Shown: piece by piece, positions 11,899 to 20,169 of the stretch
How positions within the stretch are numbered: position 1 is the stretch's first letter
Layout of the letters: every line of letters begins with the position of its first letter
Assembly: GCF_000968015.1 (NCBI RefSeq)
Contig: NZ_LACH01000002.1
Location: 46,023 to 110,022 of the forward strand
DNA from: Pseudomonas fluorescens
GTDB lineage: Bacteria; Pseudomonadota; Gammaproteobacteria; Pseudomonadales; Pseudomonadaceae
DNA: 64,000 nucleotides
Direction: 5' to 3'
Program-made: the position numbers and the translations under genes
Notes under the pieces: model-generated
Told to the model about the DNA's origin: nothing
Seen by the model: the letters and a program-made list of their open reading frames with translations, nothing else
Databases searched by the model: none

Positions 11899-11975
11899 GG
11901 GCCTATAGCTCAGTTGGTTAGAGCAGAGGACTCATAATCCTTTGGTCCACGGTTCAAGTCCGTGTGGGCCCACCA
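11899..11975 (+). tRNA. tRNA with CAU anticodon, most likely tRNA-Ile2
   Basis: A 77-base cloverleaf with acceptor GGGCCTA / TGGGCCC plus encoded ACCA, D-arm AGCTCAGTTGGTTAGAGC, anticodon stem AGAGGA-type with loop CTCATAA and T-arm GGTTCAAGTCC. The anticodon CAT with the GACTCATAATC context resembles AUA-reading Ile2 tRNA (modified by TilS) more than elongator Met. TilS identity elements would settle it. A terminator follows immediately. Confidence 0.9.
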
Positions 11976-11981
11976 AACAAG

Positions 11982-12008
11982 AAAGCCGCGCAATGCGCGG
12001 CTTTTTCG
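11982..12008 (+). terminator. Terminator after the tRNA gene
   Basis: AAAGCCGCGC-AAT-GCGCGGCTTTTT hairpin with U-tract. An almost identical hairpin recurs at 14372-14400, and the two bracket an accessory segment. Confidence 0.85.
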
Positions 12009-12055
12009 TGTCTGTTGGAATACTCAATCGCGACGGGCGCCTGCCGAAACATCAC

Positions 12056-12361
12056 TCAGTTGGCGAAATTCTCGATTCTGATCTGGCCCTCAGGAAAGGT
12101 CGCGATAATTTCCAGTTCGCCGCCCATGGCGCGGATGTAGTTTCGCAAGGTGCTGATATACATGTCTGTGCGCCGCTCCATTCTGGAGATCGCTGCCTGG
12201 TTGACGTGCAACGTCTTGGCCAGCGTTTCCTGACTCAGCTCTTGGGCCTTACGCAGTTCGTGCAGAGGCATTTCTTTCAGGTGCTGCTGGAACAACCGCT
12301 CTGCGTTAGCGCGAGACTCCGGCGTCATGCGAGCTTGAAGTTCAGCAAATTTTTTAGCCAT
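12056..12361 (-). CDS. HigA-like XRE-family antitoxin
   Basis: A 101-residue DNA-binding antitoxin. The C-terminal half is an XRE/Cro helix-turn-helix (ELRKAQELSQETLAKTLHVN followed by QAAISRMERRTDMYIS). The start at 12361 (MAKKFAELQ) follows an AAGAGGG ribosome-binding site; a longer frame from 12436 lies inside the toxin gene and is not used. It overlaps the upstream toxin by 8 bases, the toxin-first order of HigBA-type modules. It likely binds the toxin and autorepresses the pair. Confidence 0.8.
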   Translation of the reverse strand: MAKKFAELQARMTPESRANAERLFQQHLKEMPLHELRKAQELSQETLAKTLHVNQAAISRMERRTDMYISTLRNYIRAMGGELEIIATFPEGQIRIENFAN

Positions 12362-12719
12362 CGTTGCGGCCCTCTTTACGCAATGTTTCCAAATGGTCGT
12401 CATACAATGTTTCCGCCTGCGGGACATGCTCGTCATACCAACGGTTTCGACCGGTTTTGTCCCCTCCGATTAAAAGTAACGCGCATCGGCGTGGATCAAA
12501 CGCATAGAGCACACGATAAGGCCGACCCGCATGCTGGACCCGCAACTCTCGGAGATTGCCCAGTCGTGAGCCTTTAATATCGCTGCTATGCGGGTAACGC
12601 AGACCCGGCCCGAAAAACCCCAGCAGATCGACGCTGGCTGAAACCGAGGCTTGCTCCCTTGCATCCAACCCCTCCCACCAACCTTCAAATTCATCGGTGT
12701 ATTCAATCTCCCAGCCCAT
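12354..12719 (-). CDS. HigB/RelE-superfamily toxin
   Basis: A 121-residue protein whose segments (YTDEFEGWWEGL, LRELRVQHAGRPYRVLYAFD, RRCALLLIGGDKTG) match the phage-derived Gp49/HigB group of the RelE superfamily, ribosome-dependent mRNA endonucleases. It precedes and overlaps the XRE antitoxin, the order expected for HigBA. The pair sits directly downstream of the tRNA gene on the opposite strand, in the accessory segment. Activity is inferred. Confidence 0.8.
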   Translation of the reverse strand: MGWEIEYTDEFEGWWEGLDAREQASVSASVDLLGFFGPGLRYPHSSDIKGSRLGNLRELRVQHAGRPYRVLYAFDPRRCALLLIGGDKTGRNRWYDEHVPQAETLYDDHLETLRKEGRNDG

Positions 12720-13080
12720 ACCAATATGCCACCCAAGGAATATGATCTCAAGGGAATAACTCTAGGCTTTAACGGCCGTGCGACCACCTTGGTTGCCAAT
12801 GAAATTGTTAACGGTGGTTTCTGGTTGGATCTGGGTGTTCGGTGCCTGGCGTTTGGTTGTGTTTACTTAAGGTGTCGAAATATCGGATGACGCCTGAGGA
12901 CCTTGTAGGCAAACTCCGAAAATTGCATTTGGGCACTTTGCTGCCATGTTGCGCTTTTCTTCGACGGGATACTCTTCGGACGTCGCTGCCAATGCAGTGA
13001 TCGGGCTTGGTAACCCGGCGAGTTAGGCGCAACAGCGCCCCATCATGATTGCAGTCGTTTTTCTGCCCCTGCAATTTTGA
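12720..13080. other. Non-coding stretch upstream of the DUF6124 leader
   Basis: About 360 bases with no open frame showing codon bias or a ribosome-binding site. It must contain promoters for the toxin gene (leftward) and for the structured leader (rightward), but I cannot place them with confidence. Confidence 0.5.
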
Positions 13081-13098
13081 ATTATGGCGGCTGCGCGT

Positions 13099-13213
13099 GG
13101 GACGCCTTCGGGTGTGCCGGTTTCCTTGACTCCCGGTTTACCAACCTGCGCACAGCTGCCACCCATTCGTTTGGTAACGAACGCGGCAGCTCCTCGAGTC
13201 AAGGAGCTAGACC
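13099..13213 (+). promoter_or_regulatory. Structured 5' leader RNA that sequesters the ribosome-binding site
   Basis: Three nested or adjacent helices can be drawn. (1) GGGACGCC-TTCG-GGTGTGCC at 13099-13118, closed by a cUUCGg tetraloop. (2) A 10-bp perfect long-range helix TCCTTGACTC (13123-13132) with GAGTCAAGGA (13196-13205). (3) Inside it AGCTGCC (13154-13160) / GGCAGCT (13185-13191) capped by TTCGTT-TGGT-AACGAA (13166-13181). The 3' strand of helix 2 includes AAGGA of the Shine-Dalgarno for the gene at 13214. I recall similar leaders before DUF3077/DUF6124 genes in other Pseudomonas, but no named function. Confidence 0.7.
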
Positions 13214-13489
13214 ATGAGCAAAACAAACCAGTCCGAACCTTCAGAACTAAAAACCATCGGCTTCACCCCATTGATTTTTTGCTCGAATCAAGCGCTGTTC
13301 AATGTCCGCGCCGGCGTCCCTATCAGCGACGCGCTGGCACAGGCTTCTGATTTTCTTTTCTTAGCCAAAGCGTTTGCTGTGGATGCCGCGTACGCAAAAG
13401 ACACCGACCGCCATGCGTGGGCCGCCCACTATCTGACGGCAATGAGTAAAGCTGTGATTGATGATGTGGTGAAGGTGCTGACACGTTGA
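13214..13489 (+). CDS. DUF6124/DUF3077-type small protein
   Basis: A 91-residue soluble, mostly helical protein with no signal peptide or membrane segment. The central segment LFNVRAGVPISDALAQASDFL and the tail HYLTAMSKAVIDDVVKVL match a Pseudomonas-specific family of unknown function that occurs in several copies per genome. The start ATG follows AAGGAGCTAGACC, whose SD is paired in the leader. A CCCCG-ATTTTT-CGGGG hairpin after the gene (13546-13561) may be its terminator. Function unknown. Confidence 0.75.
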   Translation: MSKTNQSEPSELKTIGFTPLIFCSNQALFNVRAGVPISDALAQASDFLFLAKAFAVDAAYAKDTDRHAWAAHYLTAMSKAVIDDVVKVLTR

Positions 13490-13545
13490 CCTGCCCGGAC
13501 TGCGGCGAAGTCCGAAGAATACCGATAGCTCTTCCTTGAAATACT

Positions 13546-13570
13546 CCCCGATTTTTCGGGGCTTCCAATC
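13546..13570 (+). terminator. Weak terminator-like hairpin after the DUF6124 gene
   Basis: CCCCG-ATTTTT-CGGGG followed by a short pyrimidine run (CTTCC). The U-tract is poor. Confidence 0.45.
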
Positions 13571-13584
13571 TTCATACGCGCAGA

Positions 13585-14244
13585 TCACCTACAACTTCTA
13601 GAAGCAATAGCTAACGCCGGAATAGCCTGCACGGGTCGCAGTCGTTCAAGCATTGCACCCGTCAACACGACCTCATACGTATCCGCCGCCCTACCCCACT
13701 GCTCCACGATGACCATGCCGTCTACCACCACCTCTCCCAACTCGGTAATCGTATCGGCCAATGCCTCTACGACTTTTTGAGTCCGAAACCACACGCGGTC
13801 AGTTATCTCTTTCAGCTCAGCCGTGATGCGGTCAGACGACACAGGATCCGTATCGGGGTAGGCGATATTGCGCAGCAAGTGCCGTAACTCCCTTATTTTT
13901 GCGTAATCCTGTTCCGCACCAAGCGCTCCTTTGAGGATGGCTGTCGCTTTCGACTTATCGACGTGTTTATCGGGCGAATGTTTTGAAGCTAATGTCTGCC
14001 CCATAGCGCCAGCAAACAGGACCATCATCCGCGCTTCCAGATGTTCCTTCATGGCTTCCATCGACGAAATTGACCGCACCAAGCTAATGGACGCCCCGCC
14101 TTGATGCCTTAAGTCCATGGTCACTGTCAGGGTCACGTCGCCTGTTTCAAATCCCAAGGCTCGGGCAATGACGTAGTGCGCCATTTCGTGATTGGCTATC
14201 TGCAATGCATGTTCCCGAACAGCGGAAGGCATCTTCCTCGTCAT
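13585..14244 (-). CDS. Stand-alone FtsH/M41-like zinc metalloprotease domain protein
   Basis: A 219-residue protein with HEMAH at residues 19-23 in the context QIANHEMAHYVIARALGF, close to the HEAGH zinc motif and following helix of FtsH-type M41 peptidases; the later LFAGAMGQTLAS segment also fits that fold. There is no AAA+ ATPase, membrane segment or signal peptide. I chose the ATG at 14244 because the GAGG ribosome-binding site lies 8 bases upstream; the ATG at 14250 is only 2 bases from it. It is the last gene of the tRNA-linked segment. Substrate unknown. Confidence 0.65.
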   Translation of the reverse strand: MTRKMPSAVREHALQIANHEMAHYVIARALGFETGDVTLTVTMDLRHQGGASISLVRSISSMEAMKEHLEARMMVLFAGAMGQTLASKHSPDKHVDKSKATAILKGALGAEQDYAKIRELRHLLRNIAYPDTDPVSSDRITAELKEITDRVWFRTQKVVEALADTITELGEVVVDGMVIVEQWGRAADTYEVVLTGAMLERLRPVQAIPALAIASRSCR

Positions 14245-14371
14245 TTCCATCGCCTCGTGTCAAAGCCCTGTTGCGCATTCGACTATGAGTTACTGTTGAT
14301 GTCCATCCTGGCGACCTAGTCAGGGTCGGACGAGGGTGGCAGAGGTTTGGAGCGGTTAATCCGCACAACAA

Positions 14372-14400
14372 AAAAAGCCGCGCAATTGCGCGGCTTTTTC
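14372..14400. terminator. Bidirectional terminator between the accessory segment and gcd
   Basis: Perfect palindrome AAAAGCCGCGCAATTGCGCG... with A-tract on the left and T-tract on the right, so it works on both strands. It terminates gcd on the minus strand and is nearly identical to the tRNA terminator at 11982-12008. Confidence 0.85.
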
Positions 14401-14418
14401 GTACCTGCGATTCAGCCT

Positions 14419-16773
14419 TTACTTGGGTAAGGCGTAGGCAATCACGTAGTCCCCCCGATCCGTCGACTGACGCGCACCGCCAACGGTGAGCAGGATGTAC
14501 TGCTTGCCGGTCTTGGGAGAAACGTAAGTCATCGGGCCAGACTGACTACCGACGGGCAAGCGGGCCTTCCAGATTTCGTTGCCGTTGCCGGTATCGAAGG
14601 CGCGCAGGTAGAAGTCCTGGGTGCCGGCGAAGAACAGCAGGCCCGACTGGGTGGCCAGGGAAGCGCCGAGGGTCGGCATGCCGATCGGGATCGGCAGGTG
14701 CATGCGGATGCCCAGCGGGCCGGTGTCTTGCACGGTGCCGACCGGGACTTGCCACATCAATTTGTGGGTCTTGAGGTCGATGGCAGACATCGTGCCGAAC
14801 GGTGGTTTCTGGCACGGAATGCCCGCCGCCGAAAGAAAGCGTTCGCGCATCGCACCGAACGGCGTGCCTTCCTGAGGCACGACGCCCATTTCAATACCAC
14901 TGGCCCCGGCGGCGATCTTGTTGCGCGGGATCATGTAGTTGGCCAGGCCCAGGCGCATGTCGTTGACGAACATGTAATTCGTGTTCGGATCAACCGAGAC
15001 GCTGCCCCAGTTCATACCGCCCAACGAGCCCGGGAATTGCAAGGCGCGGTCCATGCCCGGCGGGGTGTAGACGCCTTCGTGACGCATGCCTTTGAACTGG
15101 ATGCGGCACATCAATTGATCGAACGGTGTCGCGCCCCACATGTCGGACTCGGTCAGTGTCTTGTTGCCGATTGACGGCATGTCCACCGAGAACGGCTGGG
15201 TCGGCGAGTAGCGTTCGCCGGGCACGTTGCCCTGAGGCACCGGGCGCTCTTCGACGCGCGCAATCGGCACACCGGTTTCACGGTTGAGCAGGAAGATCTC
15301 GCCCTGCTTGGTGACTTGCGCCAAGGCCGGCTGCATTCCACCCTTCTCGTCAGGGACGTCGTACAGCAGCGGTTGTGCAGGCAGGTCGAAGTCCCACAGA
15401 TCATGGTGAGTGGTCTGGAAATGCCAGCGCACCTGACCGGTCTTCACGTCGATGGCGACGATGGACGAGTTCCACTTGTCGTCGAATTCCGTACGTTGAC
15501 CGCCGAAGAAGTCCGGGGTGGCGTTGCCGGTTGGCAGGTAAACCAGACCGAGTTTGGCGTCGTAGGACATGGCCGACCACACATTCGGCGTACCACGGGT
15601 ATAGGTCTCACCCGCTGGCGGACGTTTGGTGGTGTTCGGGTTGCCCGGATCCCACGCCCAGACCAGCTCACCACTGCGCACATCGTAGGCGCGGACCACA
15701 CCTGGCGGTTCGCCGGTGGAATAGTTATCGGCCACGCGACCACCGACGATTACCACGTCACCTGCGACCAATGGGGTCGAGGTTTGCTGGTAGTAGCCCG
15801 GCTTTACTTCGCCCATATCGGTTGTCAGATCGACGGTGCCTTTGCTGCCAAACTCCTCGCAGGGTTTGCCGGTTTCAGCATTGATCGCGATCAGACGCGC
15901 ATCGCCGGTCGGCAGAAACAGACGTTTCGTACAAGCGGTTGGCTGATTGTCCGAAGATGCGGGGGTTTCGGAGTAACCCAGACCCCGGCAGCGTTGCCAG
16001 TTTGGCGCGGTGCCTTGCGGGTCGAACTTCCAGCGCTGGGCGCCGGTGTCGGCATCCAGGGCGAAGACTTTACCGTAGGCGGTGCAGGTGTAGACCGTGT
16101 CGCCGATTTGCAGCGGGGTGTTCTGGTCCTCGGCACCGGCGCCAGTACTTTGCGGGATGTCGCCGGTGCGAAAGCTCCAGGCGACTTGCAGCTTGTCGAT
16201 GTTGCCTTTGTTGATCTGATCCAGCGCGGCAAAGCGGTTGCCCGCGGTGGTATTACCCCAATGAGCCCAGTCTTTCTGCTCGGTGCCAGGCGCGACCGGT
16301 GTCACCGCAGGCTCACTGCTGGCCTTGACCACATGGGTCGGCACAAACATGTAGGCCAGCGTTGCCACGACAGCAACGCCCAGAATACCGGCCAGGCCGA
16401 AAGCGCCACGGCCCGAGGTCGCACCCGAAGCACGCACCAGCGTCGGATAGATCAGCGCGACAACCAGACCGATCACGGCAAACGTCAGTACCCGCGAGAC
16501 CAACGGCCAGTATTCCAAACCGGAATCCCACACCGCCCAGATCGCGGTCAGGATCAACGCCAAACCATACAGCCACGCACCTAGCGGTTTACAGCGAGCG
16601 ATCATCAACCCGGAAACCAGCATCGCCAGGCCCATCAGCAGGAAATACCAGCTACCGCCGAGCGAGACCAGATAGCCGCCGCCACCGGCCAGGCCGAGCC
16701 CGATCAACGCAATCAGGACACCCAGCCCCAACAGCAACCATTTGCCGCCGCCGGCAGCCCCAGAATTATTCAT
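14419..16773 (-). CDS. gcd: Membrane-bound PQQ-dependent glucose dehydrogenase
   Basis: Oxidises glucose to gluconolactone in the periplasm and passes electrons to ubiquinone. About 784 residues: five N-terminal membrane helices (about 10-140), then an eight-bladed PQQ beta-propeller beginning DWAHWGNTTAGNRFAALDQI and containing the active-site segment TTHHDLWDFDLPAQP with the catalytic Asp. The start is uncertain: ATG at 16773, ATG at 16791 and TTG at 16800 are possible and none has a strong SD. A quinate/shikimate dehydrogenase of the same family cannot be excluded by motif alone. The PQQ operon lies 3.4 kb away. Confidence 0.82.
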   Translation of the reverse strand: MNNSGAAGGGKWLLLGLGVLIALIGLGLAGGGGYLVSLGGSWYFLLMGLAMLVSGLMIARCKPLGAWLYGLALILTAIWAVWDSGLEYWPLVSRVLTFAVIGLVVALIYPTLVRASGATSGRGAFGLAGILGVAVVATLAYMFVPTHVVKASSEPAVTPVAPGTEQKDWAHWGNTTAGNRFAALDQINKGNIDKLQVAWSFRTGDIPQSTGAGAEDQNTPLQIGDTVYTCTAYGKVFALDADTGAQRWKFDPQGTAPNWQRCRGLGYSETPASSDNQPTACTKRLFLPTGDARLIAINAETGKPCEEFGSKGTVDLTTDMGEVKPGYYQQTSTPLVAGDVVIVGGRVADNYSTGEPPGVVRAYDVRSGELVWAWDPGNPNTTKRPPAGETYTRGTPNVWSAMSYDAKLGLVYLPTGNATPDFFGGQRTEFDDKWNSSIVAIDVKTGQVRWHFQTTHHDLWDFDLPAQPLLYDVPDEKGGMQPALAQVTKQGEIFLLNRETGVPIARVEERPVPQGNVPGERYSPTQPFSVDMPSIGNKTLTESDMWGATPFDQLMCRIQFKGMRHEGVYTPPGMDRALQFPGSLGGMNWGSVSVDPNTNYMFVNDMRLGLANYMIPRNKIAAGASGIEMGVVPQEGTPFGAMRERFLSAAGIPCQKPPFGTMSAIDLKTHKLMWQVPVGTVQDTGPLGIRMHLPIPIGMPTLGASLATQSGLLFFAGTQDFYLRAFDTGNGNEIWKARLPVGSQSGPMTYVSPKTGKQYILLTVGGARQSTDRGDYVIAYALPK

Positions 16774-16948
16774 GTCGGAAATTTTCCCCATTTGTGACAA
16801 GCGCGGAATAATGTACTACCTAGTTACTTATGGCAATTTGTCGCAGGTAAAAATGTCCTGAACGGTACTGAAGGCCAGATCAAACATCCGCTGCGCGAGC
16901 CGTGCTGTAACATGCCAACTCATTGATCTGTGCCGCTGGAGACGACCT

Positions 16949-17410
16949 TTGCCTGACACTCGCCCGCCCGTTCTTGACGAAATCGACCGCCAATTGATTG
17001 CAGCCCTGCAGATCAATGCCCGCGAAAGCGTGGCCATGCTCGCGCGGCAATTGGGCATTGCTCGCACCACCGTGACTTCGCGGCTGGCCCGGCTGGAAAA
17101 GGCCAGAGTAATCACCGGTTACGGCGTGCGCTTGGGTCAACGCGTCGTGGATGGTGGCTTGCAGGCGTACGTCGGGATCACGGTGCAACCGCGCTCGGGC
17201 AAGGAAGTGTTGCGACGTCTCAGCGCGATGGCTCAGGTGCAGCAGTTGTGCGCGGTCAGTGGCGAATTTGATTATGTGGCGTGGTTGCGCACCGACTCAC
17301 CTGAGCAGCTGGATCAGTTGCTGGATCAGATCGGCAGTGTGGATGGGGTGGAGAAAACGACTACGTCGATCATCTTGAGTAGCAAGATTGATCGGGGGCA
17401 GCCGGTTTGA
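16949..17410 (+). CDS. Lrp/AsnC-family transcriptional regulator
   Basis: A 153-residue regulator with an N-terminal winged helix-turn-helix (DEIDRQLIAALQINARESVA, then RTTVTSRLARLEKARVITGY) and a C-terminal RAM/ACT-like effector domain. The start is TTG at 16949 with GGAG about 8 bases upstream. It lies directly before davB in the same direction, so lysine or a lysine-derived metabolite is a plausible effector and davBA the likely target. It is divergent from gcd. Confidence 0.9.
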   Translation: MPDTRPPVLDEIDRQLIAALQINARESVAMLARQLGIARTTVTSRLARLEKARVITGYGVRLGQRVVDGGLQAYVGITVQPRSGKEVLRRLSAMAQVQQLCAVSGEFDYVAWLRTDSPEQLDQLLDQIGSVDGVEKTTTSIILSSKIDRGQPV

Positions 17411-17631
17411 GTTTTTGCCGATAGTCCTTTGGTGTCTGGCAGGGCGTCATCGCGAGCAAGCTCGGCTCCCACATTGACGGTGTGTAGCAATCCATCGTCA
17501 TTCTGATCAAATAATTAGCAAAACGACGACACATTGCGTCTTATTAACGTGTTCTACGCTCTCTAGAATGGCTGCCATCTTTTCCTATACTCAGACGCGC
17601 ACTCCGCGTCCGGTCGCCAGCAAGGTCAGCC
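17411..17631 (+). promoter_or_regulatory. davB upstream region with a possible Lrp-type site
   Basis: It contains a single REP (17449-17472, with one inserted G breaking the stem) and a partly palindromic GACGACACATTGCGTC at 17525-17540 that might bind the adjacent Lrp-family regulator. The operator call is only suggestive. Confidence 0.3.
17449..17472. repeat. Solitary degenerate REP element
   Basis: ATCGCGAGCAAGCTCGGCTC.. has an extra G compared with the other REPs of the window, and no inverted partner lies nearby. Confidence 0.7.
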
Positions 17632-19314
17632 ATGAACAAGAACAATCGCCATCCTGCAGACGGTAAAAAACCAGTCACCATTTTTGGTCCGGACTTTCCC
17701 TTCGCCTTCGACGACTGGATCGAGCACCCGGCCGGCCTGGGCAGCATCCCTGCGCACAATCATGGCACTGAGGTCGCGATCGTCGGTGCTGGTATCGCAG
17801 GTTTAGTGGCCGCGTACGAATTGATGAAACTGGGCCTCAAGCCCGTCGTCTACGAAGCCTCGAAAATGGGCGGCCGTCTGCGCTCCCAGGCATTCAACGG
17901 CGCTGAAGGCATCATCGCCGAACTCGGCGGCATGCGCTTCCCGGTCTCGTCCACCGCGTTTTATCACTACGTCGACAAGCTCGGCCTTGAAACCAAACCT
18001 TTCCCGAACCCGCTGACACCTGCCTCGGGCAGCACGGTGATCGACCTCGAAGGCCAGACCCATTACGCACAGAAGCTGGCGGATCTTCCTGCACTGTTCC
18101 AGGAAGTCGCCGACGCCTGGGCCGACGCGCTGGAAGCCGGTTCTCAGTTCTCTGACATCCAGCAAGCGATCCGCGACCGGGACGTGCCGCGCCTCAAAGA
18201 GCTGTGGAACACCCTCGTGCCGCTGTGGGACGACCGCACCTTCTACGACTTCGTTGCCACTTCCAAAGCCTTCGCCAAACTCTCGTTCCATCACCGCGAA
18301 GTATTTGGTCAGGTCGGTTTCGGCACCGGCGGCTGGGACTCGGACTTCCCGAACTCGATGCTGGAAATCTTCCGCGTCGTCATGACCAACTGCGACGATC
18401 ACCAGCATTTGGTGGTCGGTGGCGTGGAGCAAGTGCCATTGGGGATCTGGCGTCATGTGCCGGAACGTTGCGTGCACTGGCCGGAAGGCACCAGCCTCAG
18501 CTCCCTGCACAACGGCGCACCGCGTACCGGCGTGAAAAAAATTGCCCACGCGGCAGACGGGCGCTTTGCCGTCACCGACAACTGGGGCGACACCCGCGAA
18601 TACGCAGCGGTGCTGACCACCTGCCAGAGCTGGCTGCTGACCACCCAGATCGAATGCGACGAAACCCTGTTCTCGCAAAAGATGTGGATGGCCCTCGACC
18701 GCACCCGCTACATGCAATCGTCGAAAACTTTCGTGATGGTCGATCGGCCATTCTGGAAAGACAAGGATCCGGAAACCGGCCGCGACTTGATGAGCATGAC
18801 CCTCACCGATCGCCTGACCCGCGGCACCTATCTGTTCGACAACGGCGACGACAAGCCAGGCGTGATTTGCCTGTCGTACTCGTGGATGAGCGACGCGTTG
18901 AAAATGCTCCCGCAGCCTGTGGAAAAACGCGTGAAACTGGCGCTGGATGCGTTGAAGAAGATCTACCCGAAAGTCGACATCGCGGCGCGGATCATCGGCG
19001 ATCCGATCACCGTGTCCTGGGAAGCCGATCCGCATTTCCTCGGTGCTTTCAAAGGCGCCCTGCCCGGCCATTACCGCTACAACCAGCGCATGTACGCGCA
19101 CTTCATGCAGGCTGACATGCCGGCCGAGCAACGCGGGATTTTCATCGCCGGCGACGACGTTTCGTGGACGCCTGCGTGGGTCGAAGGCGCGGTACAGACC
19201 TCGCTCAATGCGGTGTGGGGCATCATGAAACACTTCGGCGGTGAAACTCACGCCGAGAACCCGGGTCCAGGAGATGTGTTCAACGAGATCGGTCCGATCG
19301 CCTTGCCCGAGTAA
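17632..19314 (+). CDS. davB: L-lysine 2-monooxygenase DavB
   Basis: Flavoprotein that oxidatively decarboxylates L-lysine to 5-aminovaleramide, the first step of the delta-aminovalerate route. The 560-residue protein has the FAD-binding VAIVGAGIAGLVAAYE motif near residue 48 and the amine-oxidase segments GGRLRSQAF and AELGGMRFPVSS. Length and sequence agree closely with my memory of P. putida DavB; tryptophan 2-monooxygenases (IaaM) are relatives, but the following davA gene favours lysine. It is 12 bases upstream of davA, with a GAGGAG SD for davA in the gap. Cytosolic. Confidence 0.93.
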   Translation: MNKNNRHPADGKKPVTIFGPDFPFAFDDWIEHPAGLGSIPAHNHGTEVAIVGAGIAGLVAAYELMKLGLKPVVYEASKMGGRLRSQAFNGAEGIIAELGGMRFPVSSTAFYHYVDKLGLETKPFPNPLTPASGSTVIDLEGQTHYAQKLADLPALFQEVADAWADALEAGSQFSDIQQAIRDRDVPRLKELWNTLVPLWDDRTFYDFVATSKAFAKLSFHHREVFGQVGFGTGGWDSDFPNSMLEIFRVVMTNCDDHQHLVVGGVEQVPLGIWRHVPERCVHWPEGTSLSSLHNGAPRTGVKKIAHAADGRFAVTDNWGDTREYAAVLTTCQSWLLTTQIECDETLFSQKMWMALDRTRYMQSSKTFVMVDRPFWKDKDPETGRDLMSMTLTDRLTRGTYLFDNGDDKPGVICLSYSWMSDALKMLPQPVEKRVKLALDALKKIYPKVDIAARIIGDPITVSWEADPHFLGAFKGALPGHYRYNQRMYAHFMQADMPAEQRGIFIAGDDVSWTPAWVEGAVQTSLNAVWGIMKHFGGETHAENPGPGDVFNEIGPIALPE

Positions 19315-19326
19315 GAGGAGTCCGAA

Positions 19327-20121
19327 ATGCGCGTAGCCCTTTACCAATGTCCACCGCTGCCCCTGGATGTCGCAGGCAATCTGCAACGTCTGCATCAATT
19401 GGCGCTGGAGGCCAAGGGCGCGGATTTGCTGGTGCTGCCGGAGATGTTTTTGACCGGCTACAACATCGGCCTCGATGCCGTCAGCGTGCTGGCGGAAGTG
19501 CACAACGGTGAGTCGGCGCAGCAGATCGCGCGCATCGCCAAGACGGCCGGGATCGCCATTCTGTATGGCTACCCCGAGCGCACCGAAGACGGTCAGATCT
19601 ACAACGCCGTGCAGTTGATCGACGCCAATGGCGAACGCCTGTGCAACTACCGAAAAACTCACCTGTTCGGCGACCTCGATCACTCGATGTTCAGCGCCGG
19701 GCCGGATGAGTTTCCGCTGGTTGAACTCAATGGCTGGAAGCTCGGTTTCCTGATCTGCTACGACCTGGAATTTCCGGAAAACGCCCGACGCCTGGCCCTG
19801 GCCGGCGCCGAGCTGATTCTGGTGCCGACGGCTAACATGATTCCTTACGACTTCATCGCCGACGTCACCGTCCGCGCCCGGGCCTTCGAAAACCAGTGCT
19901 ATGTGGCTTACGCCAACTATTGCGGCAACGAAGGCGAGATCCAGTATTGCGGCCAGAGCAGCATTGCCGCACCGGATGGCAATCGCATCGCCCAGGCGGG
20001 CCTTGATGAAGCACTGATTGTCGGCGAGCTGGATCGTCAATTGATGGTCAATTCCCGTGCCGCTAATCGCTACTTCCTCGATCGCCGCCCCGAGCTTTAT
20101 GGCGAGCTGAACAAGCGCTGA
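19327..20121 (+). CDS. davA: 5-aminovaleramidase DavA (nitrilase superfamily)
   Basis: Hydrolyses 5-aminovaleramide to 5-aminovalerate and ammonia. The 264-residue carbon-nitrogen hydrolase has the full catalytic triad in context: Glu in VLPEMFLTGYN, Lys in NYRKTHLFG and Cys in FLICYDLEFPE. It is cotranscribed with davB. Further conversion of 5-aminovalerate needs davT/davD, which are not in this window; the class-III aminotransferase at 29 kb might contribute, but that is speculation. Confidence 0.93.
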   Translation: MRVALYQCPPLPLDVAGNLQRLHQLALEAKGADLLVLPEMFLTGYNIGLDAVSVLAEVHNGESAQQIARIAKTAGIAILYGYPERTEDGQIYNAVQLIDANGERLCNYRKTHLFGDLDHSMFSAGPDEFPLVELNGWKLGFLICYDLEFPENARRLALAGAELILVPTANMIPYDFIADVTVRARAFENQCYVAYANYCGNEGEIQYCGQSSIAAPDGNRIAQAGLDEALIVGELDRQLMVNSRAANRYFLDRRPELYGELNKR

Positions 20122-20169
20122 TCCATCGTTATCCGCTAGCATTGGCACTTCTCTGTTCTGGAAGTGCTC

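Noticed and set aside
12651..12890. 79-codon plus-strand frame after the toxin gene
   Set aside because: Begins inside the antisense of the toxin start, has no SD and resembles nothing.
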